NCBI GenBank assembly: GCA_021199855.1
Contig: JAJQHD010000036.1
Span: 62,001-126,000, forward strand
Origin: Oscillospiraceae bacterium
GTDB lineage: Bacteria; Bacillota; Clostridia; Oscillospirales; Ruminococcaceae
Length of the DNA stretch: 64,000 nt
Reading direction: 5' to 3'
The position numbers were made by a program, and so were the translations under genes. This document shows positions 26,295 to 34,350 of this stretch, one piece after another. The notes under the pieces were generated by a model. It searched no databases. It was not told the origin of the DNA and worked only from the letters and a program-made list of their open reading frames with translations. Numbering within the stretch: the stretch's first letter is position 1; the number at the start of each line of letters is the position of its first letter.

Positions 26295-27500
26295 ATGGCA
26301 AAAATTCAGATGAAAACGCCGCTTGTCGAAATGGACGGCGACGAGATGACAAGGGTTGTCTGGCAGATGATTAAGGACGAGCTTATCGCCCCGTTCGTCG
26401 ACCTGAAAACCGAATATTACGATTTAGGATTAGTTCATAGGAACGAGACTGATGATAGAGTGACGGTAGAAAGTGCCGAGGCAACGAAGAAATATGGCGT
26501 CGCAGTCAAGTGTGCCACCATCACTCCGAATGCCGCAAGGGTAGAGGAGTACCATCTTAAAGAGATGTGGAAGTCCCCGAACGGCACCATCCGTGCCATC
26601 CTCGACGGCACCGTCTTCAGAACCCCGATAATCGTCAAGGGCATCACTCCCTTCATCCCAACATGGACGAAGCCGATTACGATTGCCCGTCACGCCTATG
26701 GCGACATCTACAAGAACACTGAGCTCGCCGTTCCCCAGGGCTCAAAAGCCGAGCTTGTTGTGACCGACGAAAACGGCAACGAGACAAGAGCTCTTATCCA
26801 CGACTTTAAGTCCAGCGCTGGAATCATTCAGGGTGTCCACAATCTTGACAGCTCAATCAAGAGCTTTGCCAGGTCCTGCCTCTCCTATGCCCTCGACACC
26901 CATCAGGACGTCTGGTTTGCGGCGAAGGACACCATATCCAAAACCTACGACCACCACTTCAAGGACATCTTCGCGGAGATTTACGAGTCCGAATATAAGG
27001 AGAAGTTTGAGGCGGCAGGCATCGAGTACTTCTACACCCTCATCGACGACGTTGTCGCCAGAATCGTCCGTTCAAACGGCGGCGTAATCTGGGCTTGCAA
27101 GAACTACGACGGCGACGTCATGAGCGACATGGTTGCCACAGCCTACGGAAGCCTTGGTCTTATGACTTCTGTCCTCGTCTCTCCCGACGGAGTCTATGAG
27201 TATGAAGCCGCTCACGGTACAGTCCAGCGTCACTATTATAGGTACCTGAAAGGCGAGCGCACCTCGACCAACCCGGTAGCAACCATCTTTGCCTGGTCGG
27301 GCGCTCTCCGCAAGCGTGGCGAACTCGACGAAATCCCGGAACTCTGCGACTACGCCGATAAATTGGAGAAGGCGACCATCTCGACCATCGAATCCGGCAT
27401 AATGACCGGCGACATGGCGGCACTCTCGACTCTTGAGAACAAGCAGTCTGTCTCGACAGAAGAGTTTATTGGGGCGATAGCGCAGGCGCTCCGTGCCTGA
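26295..27500 (+). CDS. icd: Isocitrate dehydrogenase (NADP+), eukaryotic-like subfamily
   Basis: It oxidatively decarboxylates isocitrate to 2-oxoglutarate, almost certainly with NADP. The 401 residues begin [18 protein letters not shown] and contain [16 protein letters not shown] near 94, [19 protein letters not shown] near 126, the metal-binding [13 protein letters not shown] near 270 and [14 protein letters not shown] near 305. This is the pattern of the homodimeric eukaryotic-like IDH II subfamily, different from the Icd of Escherichia coli. It is co-transcribed with aconitase. No citrate synthase is in view. Confidence 0.95.
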   Translation: MAKIQMKTPLVEMDGDEMTRVVWQMIKDELIAPFVDLKTEYYDLGLVHRNETDDRVTVESAEATKKYGVAVKCATITPNAARVEEYHLKEMWKSPNGTIRAILDGTVFRTPIIVKGITPFIPTWTKPITIARHAYGDIYKNTELAVPQGSKAELVVTDENGNETRALIHDFKSSAGIIQGVHNLDSSIKSFARSCLSYALDTHQDVWFAAKDTISKTYDHHFKDIFAEIYESEYKEKFEAAGIEYFYTLIDDVVARIVRSNGGVIWACKNYDGDVMSDMVATAYGSLGLMTSVLVSPDGVYEYEAAHGTVQRHYYRYLKGERTSTNPVATIFAWSGALRKRGELDEIPELCDYADKLEKATISTIESGIMTGDMAALSTLENKQSVSTEEFIGAIAQALRA

Positions 27501-27567
27501 CCGCCTCCCTTCGTGTCACTACGACTTGCCTTCGGCAAGTCGGCAAGTTCGGCGAAGCCGAACTTGC

Positions 27568-27753
27568 ACCTCTCAGTCAGCCTGCGGAAGTTCGCTTGCG
27601 AACTTCTAGACAGCTCCCCTTATCAAGGGGAGCCTTTTTTGTATTCTTTGAGAGCTTTCGAGAGAAGACTACTGGGCTCCCCTTTTTAAGGGGAGCGCAT
27701 AAGTTCGCAAGCGAACTTAGAGAGATTTGCTTCGCAAACTCCGACTGAGAGGT
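27568..27753. repeat. Family B composite palindromic element (B2)
   Basis: The 186-bp element is bounded by ACCTCTCAGTC (27568-27578) and its complement GACTGAGAGGT (27743-27753). Each half has the GGCTCCCCTT/AAGGGGAGCC hairpin. The positions that read GTCAGCgaaGCTGAC in other copies here hold different palindromes: GAAGTTCGCTTGCGAACTTC on the left, AAGTTCGCAAGCGAACTT and TTTGCTTCGCAAA on the right. More palindromes flank it: CGACTTGCCttcgGCAAGTCG region at 27520-27542, GCAAGTTCGGC/GCCGAACTTGC at 27543-27567, and CGCCCTTCGGGCT complement at 27759-27772. This fills the gap between icd and the secreted protein. Confidence 0.8.
27613..27640 (+). terminator. Terminator supplied by the B2 repeat
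   Basis: GCTCCCCTT (27613-27621) pairs with AAGGGGAGC (27625-27633) around a three-base loop and is followed by six T residues. It would terminate the aconitase-isocitrate dehydrogenase transcript, so the repeat has a plausible host function here. Confidence 0.75.
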
Positions 27754-27797
27754 TGGCGAGCCCGAAGGGCGAAATTTTCATTTCCTCCCAAATTCTC

Positions 27798-27826
27798 TTG
27801 ACATAAAGCCAAAAATATGTTATAAT
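27798..27826 (+). promoter_or_regulatory. Promoter of the secreted repeat protein, with leader hairpin
   Basis: TTGACA (27798-27803) and TATAAT (27821-27826) are perfect and 17 bp apart. The leader then forms an 11-bp hairpin, AGTGCGCACTT (27847-27857) with AAGTGTGCGCT (27868-27878), ending about 14 bases before the GGAGG site. This may stabilise the message. Confidence 0.85.
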
Positions 27827-27901
27827 TAAATGAGAAGATTAAAATAAGTGCGCACTTACTTTTTCGGAAGTGTGCGCTGGCAAATCTTATGGAGGTATTT
27901 T

Positions 27902-30373
27902 ATGAAGAGAACAAAGAAATTATTTAGCCTTGTCCTGGCAGTCGTCCTCTGCGTCTGCACATTCACGACATCACTAACTGCAACCGAGCCGATTTCGACA
28001 TCGGGTTTGACTAAGAATCTGGAAATTAGTAGTAAATTGACCGGCACCAAAGTTTATACTTATACAGATGGGGATGCAAATTCTATTGGCATCTATATAA
28101 CTCAGAGTGGTTCTGTCAATTTAGGCGTAAACAGCAAAACGAACAAATCTTCCCAGGTATCTAGCTACGCATATGGAGTATACATTGAAGACGGCGGTTC
28201 TGCGATCATTTCAGGTGGAACCTTTTCCTCCAACAACTGCGGTATATACGTTGCTGGTTCGAATTCTATGCTATCAGTTTCAGGAGCAACTGTAATCAGC
28301 GGTAACTCCTATACTTCCGGCAGTGAAACTGTCAACTGTAACGTATATCTTGACGACGGTGCTCTCATCACTCTTCGTGAGCTGAGCAGTGGGGCAAGTA
28401 TCGGTGTTACTACCAACACCAAGCCTACTCAAGATAGCCCGGTTCAGATTACAACTGCTGAAACAAGTACAACGTACTATAAGACCGCTTTGAGCTATTT
28501 ATTCTCGGATGATCCAAACTATGAGATTCGTATTAACGAGACTGGCGGGTATCTTGAACTCTGTGTTCCTGCTGAATATGATGTAACCATAGATGAGGAT
28601 ATTGAAAACGGTAGCGTCACTGTCAGTTCATCATCTGCCCGCTCAGGTGCAACCATCACTGTCACTCCGGCTGCCGCTGAGGGCTATGAGCTCGACAAGG
28701 TAACATATACCTATAACAACGGCACGGATGACGTAGAGAAAACTATTACTGCTGATAGCTATGGGATTTATAGCTTCACCATGCCCGCTTATGATGTAAC
28801 TGTCAGTGCAACATTCAGCAAGACGGTTGTGGTAACCGAACCGATTGATTCGTCGGGGTTGAGCGTATGGGGCAGTATCGGAGGCAATCTCGGAAGCGCT
28901 TATGGCTCATCTACGATAACTTCGAGCGCTTACGAAAAAATCGGTATATATGAGTATGGCTCAGGAAACATGAGCTTGGGCTCAGCGTGCACCATTTCCG
29001 GCTGGGTATATGGCATATATGCTACCGGTAACAGCACATTGACTATCACCGGAGGAAACTATACCGGCAACTACGTTGGAATTTACATAGGCAGTAACGT
29101 GACCTTTAATCTGTCCGGCGCGCCCGTAATCAGCGGAAATTCTTATACTTCCGGCACTGATACGGTGGACTGCAATCTGTATCTCGATGACGGTGCTCTC
29201 ATCACTCTCGGTGAGCTGACTGATGGCGCAAGTATCAGTGTTACTACCACCATCAGGCCTACTACAGGAAACCCGGTTCAGCTTACAACTGCTGAGACAA
29301 CTACAGAGTACTACAAGACCGCTTTGAGCTATTTCTCCTCGGACGATCCGGACTATGAGGTTCGCATTAATGAGGAGGGTGGGTATCTTGAACTCTGTGT
29401 TGCTGATTACGATGTAACTACAGATCAGAATATTGAGAACGGTAGCGTCACTGTCAGTCCTGAGTCTGCCGTCGCAGGAGAAATCGTCACCGTCACTCCG
29501 ACTGCCGCCTTGGGCTATGAGGTCGATGCAGTAACATATACCTATAATGACGGTACGGAAAACATAACGGGAACTATTTTTGCTGATAGTTATGGGATTT
29601 ATAGCTTCACTATGCCCGCTTATGCTGTAACTGTAAATGCTACGTTCAAGCAGTCGGTCTATCCGATAACTGGAGAAGGTGATGAAAACGGCACGGTTAC
29701 AGTAAGCCCTGAGTCTTCTGTTGCAGGAGAAATCGTCACCGTCACTCCGACTGCCGCCTTGGGCTATGAGGTCGATGCAGTAACATATACCTATAACGAT
29801 GGCACGGATGACTTCACGGAAACTATTACTGCTGATAGCTATGGGATTTATAGCTTCACTATGCCTTACTATGCCACAACTGTAAATGCCACGTTCAAGA
29901 AATCGATCTATTCGGTATCAGCATCAAGCGTTAAAAATGGCACAGTGACAGTCAGCACTGAAAATGCTTCGATGGGAGATGAAGTCACCATAACCGCCAT
30001 CGGCGAAAGGCTGTATGCAGTAGAATCGGTCACTGTCCTTGATGAGTCCGGAAATCCTGTCTCTGTCACCGACAACGGTGATGGCACGTATACGTTCACA
30101 ATGCCGGCAGGCAACGTCACCATTTCAGTCACATTCTATAAGTATGCCGCCAGCTTCAGTGGAATCATCTATATCGATGAGCTTTATCACGGCATCTTCA
30201 TCAACGGAAGTCTTGCGACATTCCTGCACACAGTTGACGCAAACGGCTACTGCACCGTCTGCGGCGAATATATCGGCATAGAGGAAGCTGGTGAGACAGA
30301 AGCTGAGCCTGTCGAAGAAACAGTAGAAATCGATGAGCCGGTTGAAGGAACGGACATTGAGATTGAGGAATAA
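27902..30373 (+). CDS. Secreted repeat protein with InlB-type beta repeats
   Basis: ATG 27902 is chosen because GGAGG lies six bases upstream. The 823-residue product opens with a signal peptide (KRTKKLFSLVLAVVLCVCTF), cleaved after about residue 30. Two copies of a Gly/Ser/Thr-rich module of about 180 residues follow, resembling beta-helix right-handed repeats (ISGGTFSSNNCGIYV; ITGGNYTGNYVGIYI). About four divergent InlB-type beta repeats come next, each ending Y-x-F-T-M-P-x-Y-x-V-T-V-x-A-T-F. Near residue 780 a small HTVDANGYCTVCGEYIG motif occurs, and the protein ends in a Glu-rich tail. No sortase motif or membrane anchor is visible. A cell-surface or secreted binding role is inferred; the ligand is unknown. 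Confidence 0.75.
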   Translation: MKRTKKLFSLVLAVVLCVCTFTTSLTATEPISTSGLTKNLEISSKLTGTKVYTYTDGDANSIGIYITQSGSVNLGVNSKTNKSSQVSSYAYGVYIEDGGSAIISGGTFSSNNCGIYVAGSNSMLSVSGATVISGNSYTSGSETVNCNVYLDDGALITLRELSSGASIGVTTNTKPTQDSPVQITTAETSTTYYKTALSYLFSDDPNYEIRINETGGYLELCVPAEYDVTIDEDIENGSVTVSSSSARSGATITVTPAAAEGYELDKVTYTYNNGTDDVEKTITADSYGIYSFTMPAYDVTVSATFSKTVVVTEPIDSSGLSVWGSIGGNLGSAYGSSTITSSAYEKIGIYEYGSGNMSLGSACTISGWVYGIYATGNSTLTITGGNYTGNYVGIYIGSNVTFNLSGAPVISGNSYTSGTDTVDCNLYLDDGALITLGELTDGASISVTTTIRPTTGNPVQLTTAETTTEYYKTALSYFSSDDPDYEVRINEEGGYLELCVADYDVTTDQNIENGSVTVSPESAVAGEIVTVTPTAALGYEVDAVTYTYNDGTENITGTIFADSYGIYSFTMPAYAVTVNATFKQSVYPITGEGDENGTVTVSPESSVAGEIVTVTPTAALGYEVDAVTYTYNDGTDDFTETITADSYGIYSFTMPYYATTVNATFKKSIYSVSASSVKNGTVTVSTENASMGDEVTITAIGERLYAVESVTVLDESGNPVSVTDNGDGTYTFTMPAGNVTISVTFYKYAASFSGIIYIDELYHGIFINGSLATFLHTVDANGYCTVCGEYIGIEEAGETEAEPVEETVEIDEPVEGTDIEIEE

Positions 30374-30394
30374 ATACAGATTTTGATAGAATCA

Positions 30395-30421
30395 GTAGGG
30401 GCGGATATTATCCGCTCCTAC
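30395..30421. repeat. Family A palindromic repeat, single copy (A2)
   Basis: One 27-bp palindrome, GTAGGGGCGGAT..ATCCGCTCCTAC, perfect except for one pair. It starts 21 bp after the secreted-protein stop codon and ends three bases before the -35 box of the GH3 promoter. It could act as a hairpin at the end of the upstream message. Confidence 0.8.
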
Positions 30422-30424
30422 TTC

Positions 30425-30453
30425 TTGACACCATCCCAGAAATCCATTATAAT
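30425..30453 (+). promoter_or_regulatory. Promoter of the GH3 gene
   Basis: TTGACA (30425-30430) and TATAAT (30448-30453) with a 17-bp spacer, about 35 bp upstream of the GH3 start codon. Confidence 0.85.
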
Positions 30454-30488
30454 ATCCCTATCAGCTTGACTACATTAGGAGGACAACT

Positions 30489-32588
30489 ATGGACATTTAC
30501 AAGGACAAAACAAAGTCACCAGAAGAAAGAGCTAAAGATTTGGTTTCCAGGCTCACTGTATGGGAAAAGTGCGAACAGCTTAAGTTCGGGGCTCCGGCTG
30601 TCGAGAGACTGGGGATTCCTGCCTATAACTGGTGGTGCGAGGGTCTTCACGGCACTGCCCGTGCAGGCGTCGCAACCATGTTCCCGCAGGCAATCGGGAT
30701 GGCGGCTTCTTTCGATGAGGAGCTCCTGGGCGATATCTCGGAAGTCATTTCAACCGAGACAAGAGCCAAGTATAACGAGTATTCAAAGCTCGGCGACAGG
30801 GACATCTACAAGGGACTGACTCTCTGGTCTCCCAACATCAACATTTTCAGAGACCCCCGCTGGGGCAGAGGTCACGAGACTTATGGCGAGGACCCATACC
30901 TCACATCCCGTTTAGGCTGTGCTTTCGTAAAGGGCATCCAGGGCGATGGAGAATATCTCCGTGCCGCCGCATGTGCCAAGCACTTTGCCGTCCATTCGGG
31001 ACCGGAGGATTTGCGGCACGAGTTCAATGCAGTTGCGGACAAGAAGGATTTGGAGGAGACTTACCTCCCGGCGTTCGAGGCTCTTGTAAAAGAAGCGGAT
31101 GTCGAGGGCGTAATGGGCGCATATAACAGAACCAACGGCGAGCCCTGCTGTGGCAGTGAATTCCTGAAGTCGACACTCGACGAATGGGGCTTCGACGGCT
31201 ACTTCACCTCCGACTGCTGGGCAATCCAGGACTTCCACCAGCACCACCACGTGACCGAAACTCCCGAGGAGTCTGCGGCATTGGCACTCAAAAACGGCTG
31301 TGACGTCAACTGCGGAAGCGCCTATATTCATCTCTACAAAGCCTATCAGGATGGACTTGTCACCGAAGAGGAGATCACCACCGCCTGCGAGCATCTCTTC
31401 AGAACCCGGTTCCGCCTTGGCATGTTCGACGAGACAGAATTCGACAGCTTGGGCTACATGGATGTAGAGACCCCCGAGCACCTTGCAGTCAGCAGACGTG
31501 CGGCAGAATCGGCTTGCGTTCTTTTAAAGAACGACGGAATCCTTCCGCTTGATGCTTCAAAGATTAATACAATTGGCGTCATAGGACCGAACGCCCAGAA
31601 TATCGGCGCACTTCGTGGCAACTACTACGGCACAGCTTCGAGATACGAAACAATCCTTATGGGAATCCAGGACGCCTTCCCCGGAAGAGTTCTCTTCTCT
31701 GAAGGCTCACACATGATAAGAGACAAGGTCGAAGTTCTCGCATTCCCGGACGACAGAATCGCTGAGGCACAGGCAATCGCCGCCCACAGCGACGTCGTCG
31801 TTCTCTGTCTGGGACTCGACGAAAGCCTTGAAGGCGAGGAAGGCGACGCAAGTAACACCTATGCTTCCGGAGATAAGAAGGATTTACGGCTTCCCAAGTC
31901 CCAGAAACACCTTCTCCACGCAGTTCTTTCTCTCGGCAAGCCCACAATTGTAATTCTTGCAAGCGGCTCGTCACTTAACATCGAAGACGACAGACCGAAT
32001 GCACTCCTGCAGGCGTTCTATCCCGGTTCAGAGGGCGGCAAGGCAGTTGCGGACATACTCTTCGGCAAGGTTTCTCCTTCCGGAAAGCTTCCCGTAACAT
32101 TCTATAAGTCTGTCGACGGTATGCCCGAGTTCACCGACTACTGTATGAGAAACAGAACTTATCGCTACGAGGATTTGTCAAAAGATAATGTCCTCTATCC
32201 CTTCGGCTTCGGTTTGACTTATTCTGATATCAAAGTTACCGATGTCAAGACCACTGTAGATGAGGAAGCAGTCCATGCAGAGGTAACTCTCACGAACTCT
32301 TCAGTTTCCGGTTCGGACGCTTTGCAGGTCTACTTCAAGTCGAGCTCCCCGGACGCCGTCAGGAACCAGGCTCTCTGCGCATTCAAGAAAGTCACACTCT
32401 CTGAGGGTGAGACTAAGACGGTTTTCATCGACATCCCGCTTCAAAATCTCACCGTTGTTGATAACGACGGCAGGAGATATCTCGATAAAGAAGCCGAGAC
32501 AACCCTCTACTTCGGAACCTCTCAGCCGGACGATTTGAGCGTTTCGCTCACCGGCAAGACTCCCGTAGCAATTAAGATTTCTCTGTAA
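30489..32588 (+). CDS. Glycoside hydrolase family 3, probable beta-xylosidase or beta-glucosidase
   Basis: The 699-residue enzyme has the GH3 N-terminal barrel: WWCEGLHGTARAGVATMFPQ near residue 48, the WGRGHETYGEDPYL segment near 125, KHFAVHSGPEDLRHEFNA near 165. The catalytic nucleophile is Asp in FTSDCWAIQDF near 241. The C-terminal alpha/beta sandwich follows (VGVIGPNAQNIGALRGNYYG-like region near 360), then a fibronectin type III-like domain after about 600. WWCEGLHG and PDALRHEF-like motifs are commonest in xylosidase-type GH3. There is no signal peptide, so it should act in the cytoplasm on imported oligosaccharides. The GH43 gene next door supports xylan or arabinoxylan fragments as substrates. 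Confidence 0.9.
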   Translation: MDIYKDKTKSPEERAKDLVSRLTVWEKCEQLKFGAPAVERLGIPAYNWWCEGLHGTARAGVATMFPQAIGMAASFDEELLGDISEVISTETRAKYNEYSKLGDRDIYKGLTLWSPNINIFRDPRWGRGHETYGEDPYLTSRLGCAFVKGIQGDGEYLRAAACAKHFAVHSGPEDLRHEFNAVADKKDLEETYLPAFEALVKEADVEGVMGAYNRTNGEPCCGSEFLKSTLDEWGFDGYFTSDCWAIQDFHQHHHVTETPEESAALALKNGCDVNCGSAYIHLYKAYQDGLVTEEEITTACEHLFRTRFRLGMFDETEFDSLGYMDVETPEHLAVSRRAAESACVLLKNDGILPLDASKINTIGVIGPNAQNIGALRGNYYGTASRYETILMGIQDAFPGRVLFSEGSHMIRDKVEVLAFPDDRIAEAQAIAAHSDVVVLCLGLDESLEGEEGDASNTYASGDKKDLRLPKSQKHLLHAVLSLGKPTIVILASGSSLNIEDDRPNALLQAFYPGSEGGKAVADILFGKVSPSGKLPVTFYKSVDGMPEFTDYCMRNRTYRYEDLSKDNVLYPFGFGLTYSDIKVTDVKTTVDEEAVHAEVTLTNSSVSGSDALQVYFKSSSPDAVRNQALCAFKKVTLSEGETKTVFIDIPLQNLTVVDNDGRRYLDKEAETTLYFGTSQPDDLSVSLTGKTPVAIKISL

Positions 32589-32602
32589 TCAGGATTTACA
32601 AT

Positions 32603-32627
32603 AAGGCGTACCGCTCTGGTGCGCCTT
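32603..32627 (+). terminator. Terminator after the GH3 gene
   Basis: AAGGCGTACC (32603-32612) pairs with GGTGCGCCTT (32618-32627), with one G-T pair and a five-base loop. A short T-rich tail (TTATT, TTT) follows. The tail is weaker than usual. Confidence 0.65.
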
Positions 32628-32663
32628 TATTCGTTTCGGTCAATAATATCTCAGCTTTTATCA

Positions 32664-32692
32664 TTGACTGAGCGCGGATTTTAAGGTAAACT
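32664..32692 (+). promoter_or_regulatory. Promoter of the GH43 gene
   Basis: TTGACT (32664-32669) and TAAACT (32687-32692), 17-bp spacer, about 30 bp before the GH43 start. The -10 box is imperfect. It indicates that GH43 is a separate unit from the GH3 gene. Confidence 0.6.
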
Positions 32693-32722
32693 TGAATAAA
32701 ACATTTACTTGGAGATGATATT

Positions 32723-34174
32723 ATGATAAGAGGATTCAACCCCGTTATAAATTGTGACATGCCTGACCCGGACGTAATCAGAGTCGGCGACACCTACTAC
32801 ATGTGCTCAACCACCATGTACTATATGCCCGGAGGAGCCCTGCTTTGCTCATACGACCTCATCAACTGGGAATTCTGCTCCCATATTTATGAGACTCTTG
32901 AAGATACGCCGAGGGAGAACCTCGACGGCGAGAATCACGCCTATGCAAACGGCATGTGGGCGCCGTGCATAAGATACCACGACGGCAGATTCTACGTCAT
33001 TTTTATAGCCAACGACACCCGGAAGACCTACTGCTTCACCGCAGAGAACCCGGAAGGACCGTGGCAGAAGAGCTATATCGACGGCTTCTATCACGACTGC
33101 TCTGTCCTCTTTGACGACGACGGCAGGGTTTACATCATGTATGGGCAGAGAAATATCCGTGTAACCGAGCTTAAACCGGATTTGTCGGGACCGCTCGAAG
33201 GCGGCTTTGACAAGATAGTCATCCGTGACGCTCCGGGCGATTTCCTGGGCTACGAGGGCTCGCATTTCTATAAAATTAACGGCAAATACTACGCCTTCTT
33301 CATCCATGCGGCTCAGGACGAATGGCGGAGAATTGAAGCCGCATATATGGCAGATAGCCTCGATGGCGAGTGGGTCGGCGGCGATGTAATCGACCACAAG
33401 CTTCCCGACACCAACGGCGTTGCACAGGGCGGAATCGTCGACACTCCCGACGGCAGATGGTTCGGAGTCATTTTCGCCGACCACGGAGCAGTCGGAAGGA
33501 TTCCGAACCTGGTTCCCATGCACTTTGACGAAACCGGTTTCCCGGTCTTTGACACCCCGTCAGAAATTGTCGAAAACATTTCAACCCGACCGGATTATGA
33601 GTACTCGCCGATATTTGCCTCGGACGACTTTACGAGTGAAAAACTCAATCAGGCATGGGAATTCAACCACAACCCGAAGCCGGAATACTATTCCACCGGC
33701 AACGGCAGGTTTACTCTGACAACCGAAAAATTGTCGAACAGTGTCGAATTTGCCCGGAACACTCTCACACAGCGTGCGAAATATCCCGGGTGCGAAGCAC
33801 ACGTAACTCTTGACGCAAGCGGACTTAATGACGGCGACACCGCCGGACTCACCATGCTTCAGTATCAGTACGGAATTATCGGGCTTACGAAAGAGCAGGG
33901 AAGGCTATATCTCATCATGAAGTCGAGAGAGAAAACCTGCGCAAAAATCCCATTCGGTGAGAAAGCCACCATCGGCGTCAAAGGCAAATTCTCGCTTAAC
34001 CATAGCGAAGTGAGCTTCATGTACTTAAAAGACGGCGAGTGGACAGAATTCGGCGAGGCGGTTTATCCCACTTTTGATTTAAGGCACTTCGTCGGCTGTC
34101 GGATTGGGCTGTTTGCATATTCGGTCGAAAAAACAGGTGGGGTTGCCGAATTTTCGCATTTTGTCTATCTTTAA
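32723..34174 (+). CDS. Glycoside hydrolase family 43 with C-terminal beta-sandwich, probable beta-xylosidase/arabinofuranosidase
   Basis: The 483-residue protein begins with the five-bladed propeller. The presumed catalytic base Asp is in DMPDPDVIRVGDTYYM near residue 15, the pKa-modulating Asp is in HDCSVLFDDDGRVY near 131, and the acid Glu is in GYEGSHFYK near 184. From about residue 295 (FASDDFTSEKLNQAWEFNH) a concanavalin-like domain follows, as in many GH43 xylosidases, where it helps shape the substrate pocket. No signal peptide is present, so a cytoplasmic role is expected. It pairs functionally with the GH3 enzyme just upstream. Confidence 0.9.
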   Translation: MIRGFNPVINCDMPDPDVIRVGDTYYMCSTTMYYMPGGALLCSYDLINWEFCSHIYETLEDTPRENLDGENHAYANGMWAPCIRYHDGRFYVIFIANDTRKTYCFTAENPEGPWQKSYIDGFYHDCSVLFDDDGRVYIMYGQRNIRVTELKPDLSGPLEGGFDKIVIRDAPGDFLGYEGSHFYKINGKYYAFFIHAAQDEWRRIEAAYMADSLDGEWVGGDVIDHKLPDTNGVAQGGIVDTPDGRWFGVIFADHGAVGRIPNLVPMHFDETGFPVFDTPSEIVENISTRPDYEYSPIFASDDFTSEKLNQAWEFNHNPKPEYYSTGNGRFTLTTEKLSNSVEFARNTLTQRAKYPGCEAHVTLDASGLNDGDTAGLTMLQYQYGIIGLTKEQGRLYLIMKSREKTCAKIPFGEKATIGVKGKFSLNHSEVSFMYLKDGEWTEFGEAVYPTFDLRHFVGCRIGLFAYSVEKTGGVAEFSHFVYL

Positions 34175-34219
34175 AACGCGTGGGTACAAAAAGTCGTTCG
34201 TTCTTTTGAAAAAACTGTT

Positions 34220-34261
34220 GAAACCGTGGAATTTGGCAAATCGGCTTGATAAAACGGTTTC
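34220..34261. promoter_or_regulatory. Inverted repeat overlapping the adhE promoter (candidate operator)
   Basis: GAAACCGT (34220-34227) and its complement ACGGTTTC (34254-34261) are separated by 26 bp. The right arm lies inside the spacer between the -35 and -10 boxes of adhE, so a protein bound here would block polymerase. It does not match the Rex consensus TTGTTAANNNNTTAACAA. Confidence 0.4.
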
Positions 34262-34274
34262 GGTTTGCTATAAT
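34246..34274 (+). promoter_or_regulatory. Promoter of adhE
   Basis: TTGATA (34246-34251) and TATAAT (34269-34274), 17-bp spacer, about 75 bp before the adhE start. Confidence 0.8.
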
Positions 34275-34350
34275 GATAGGCGTAAAAATATAATTCTACC
34301 GCAAGATGAGCGAAGCTCTGATTGCGAAAATACAATAGGAGGTATTTACC

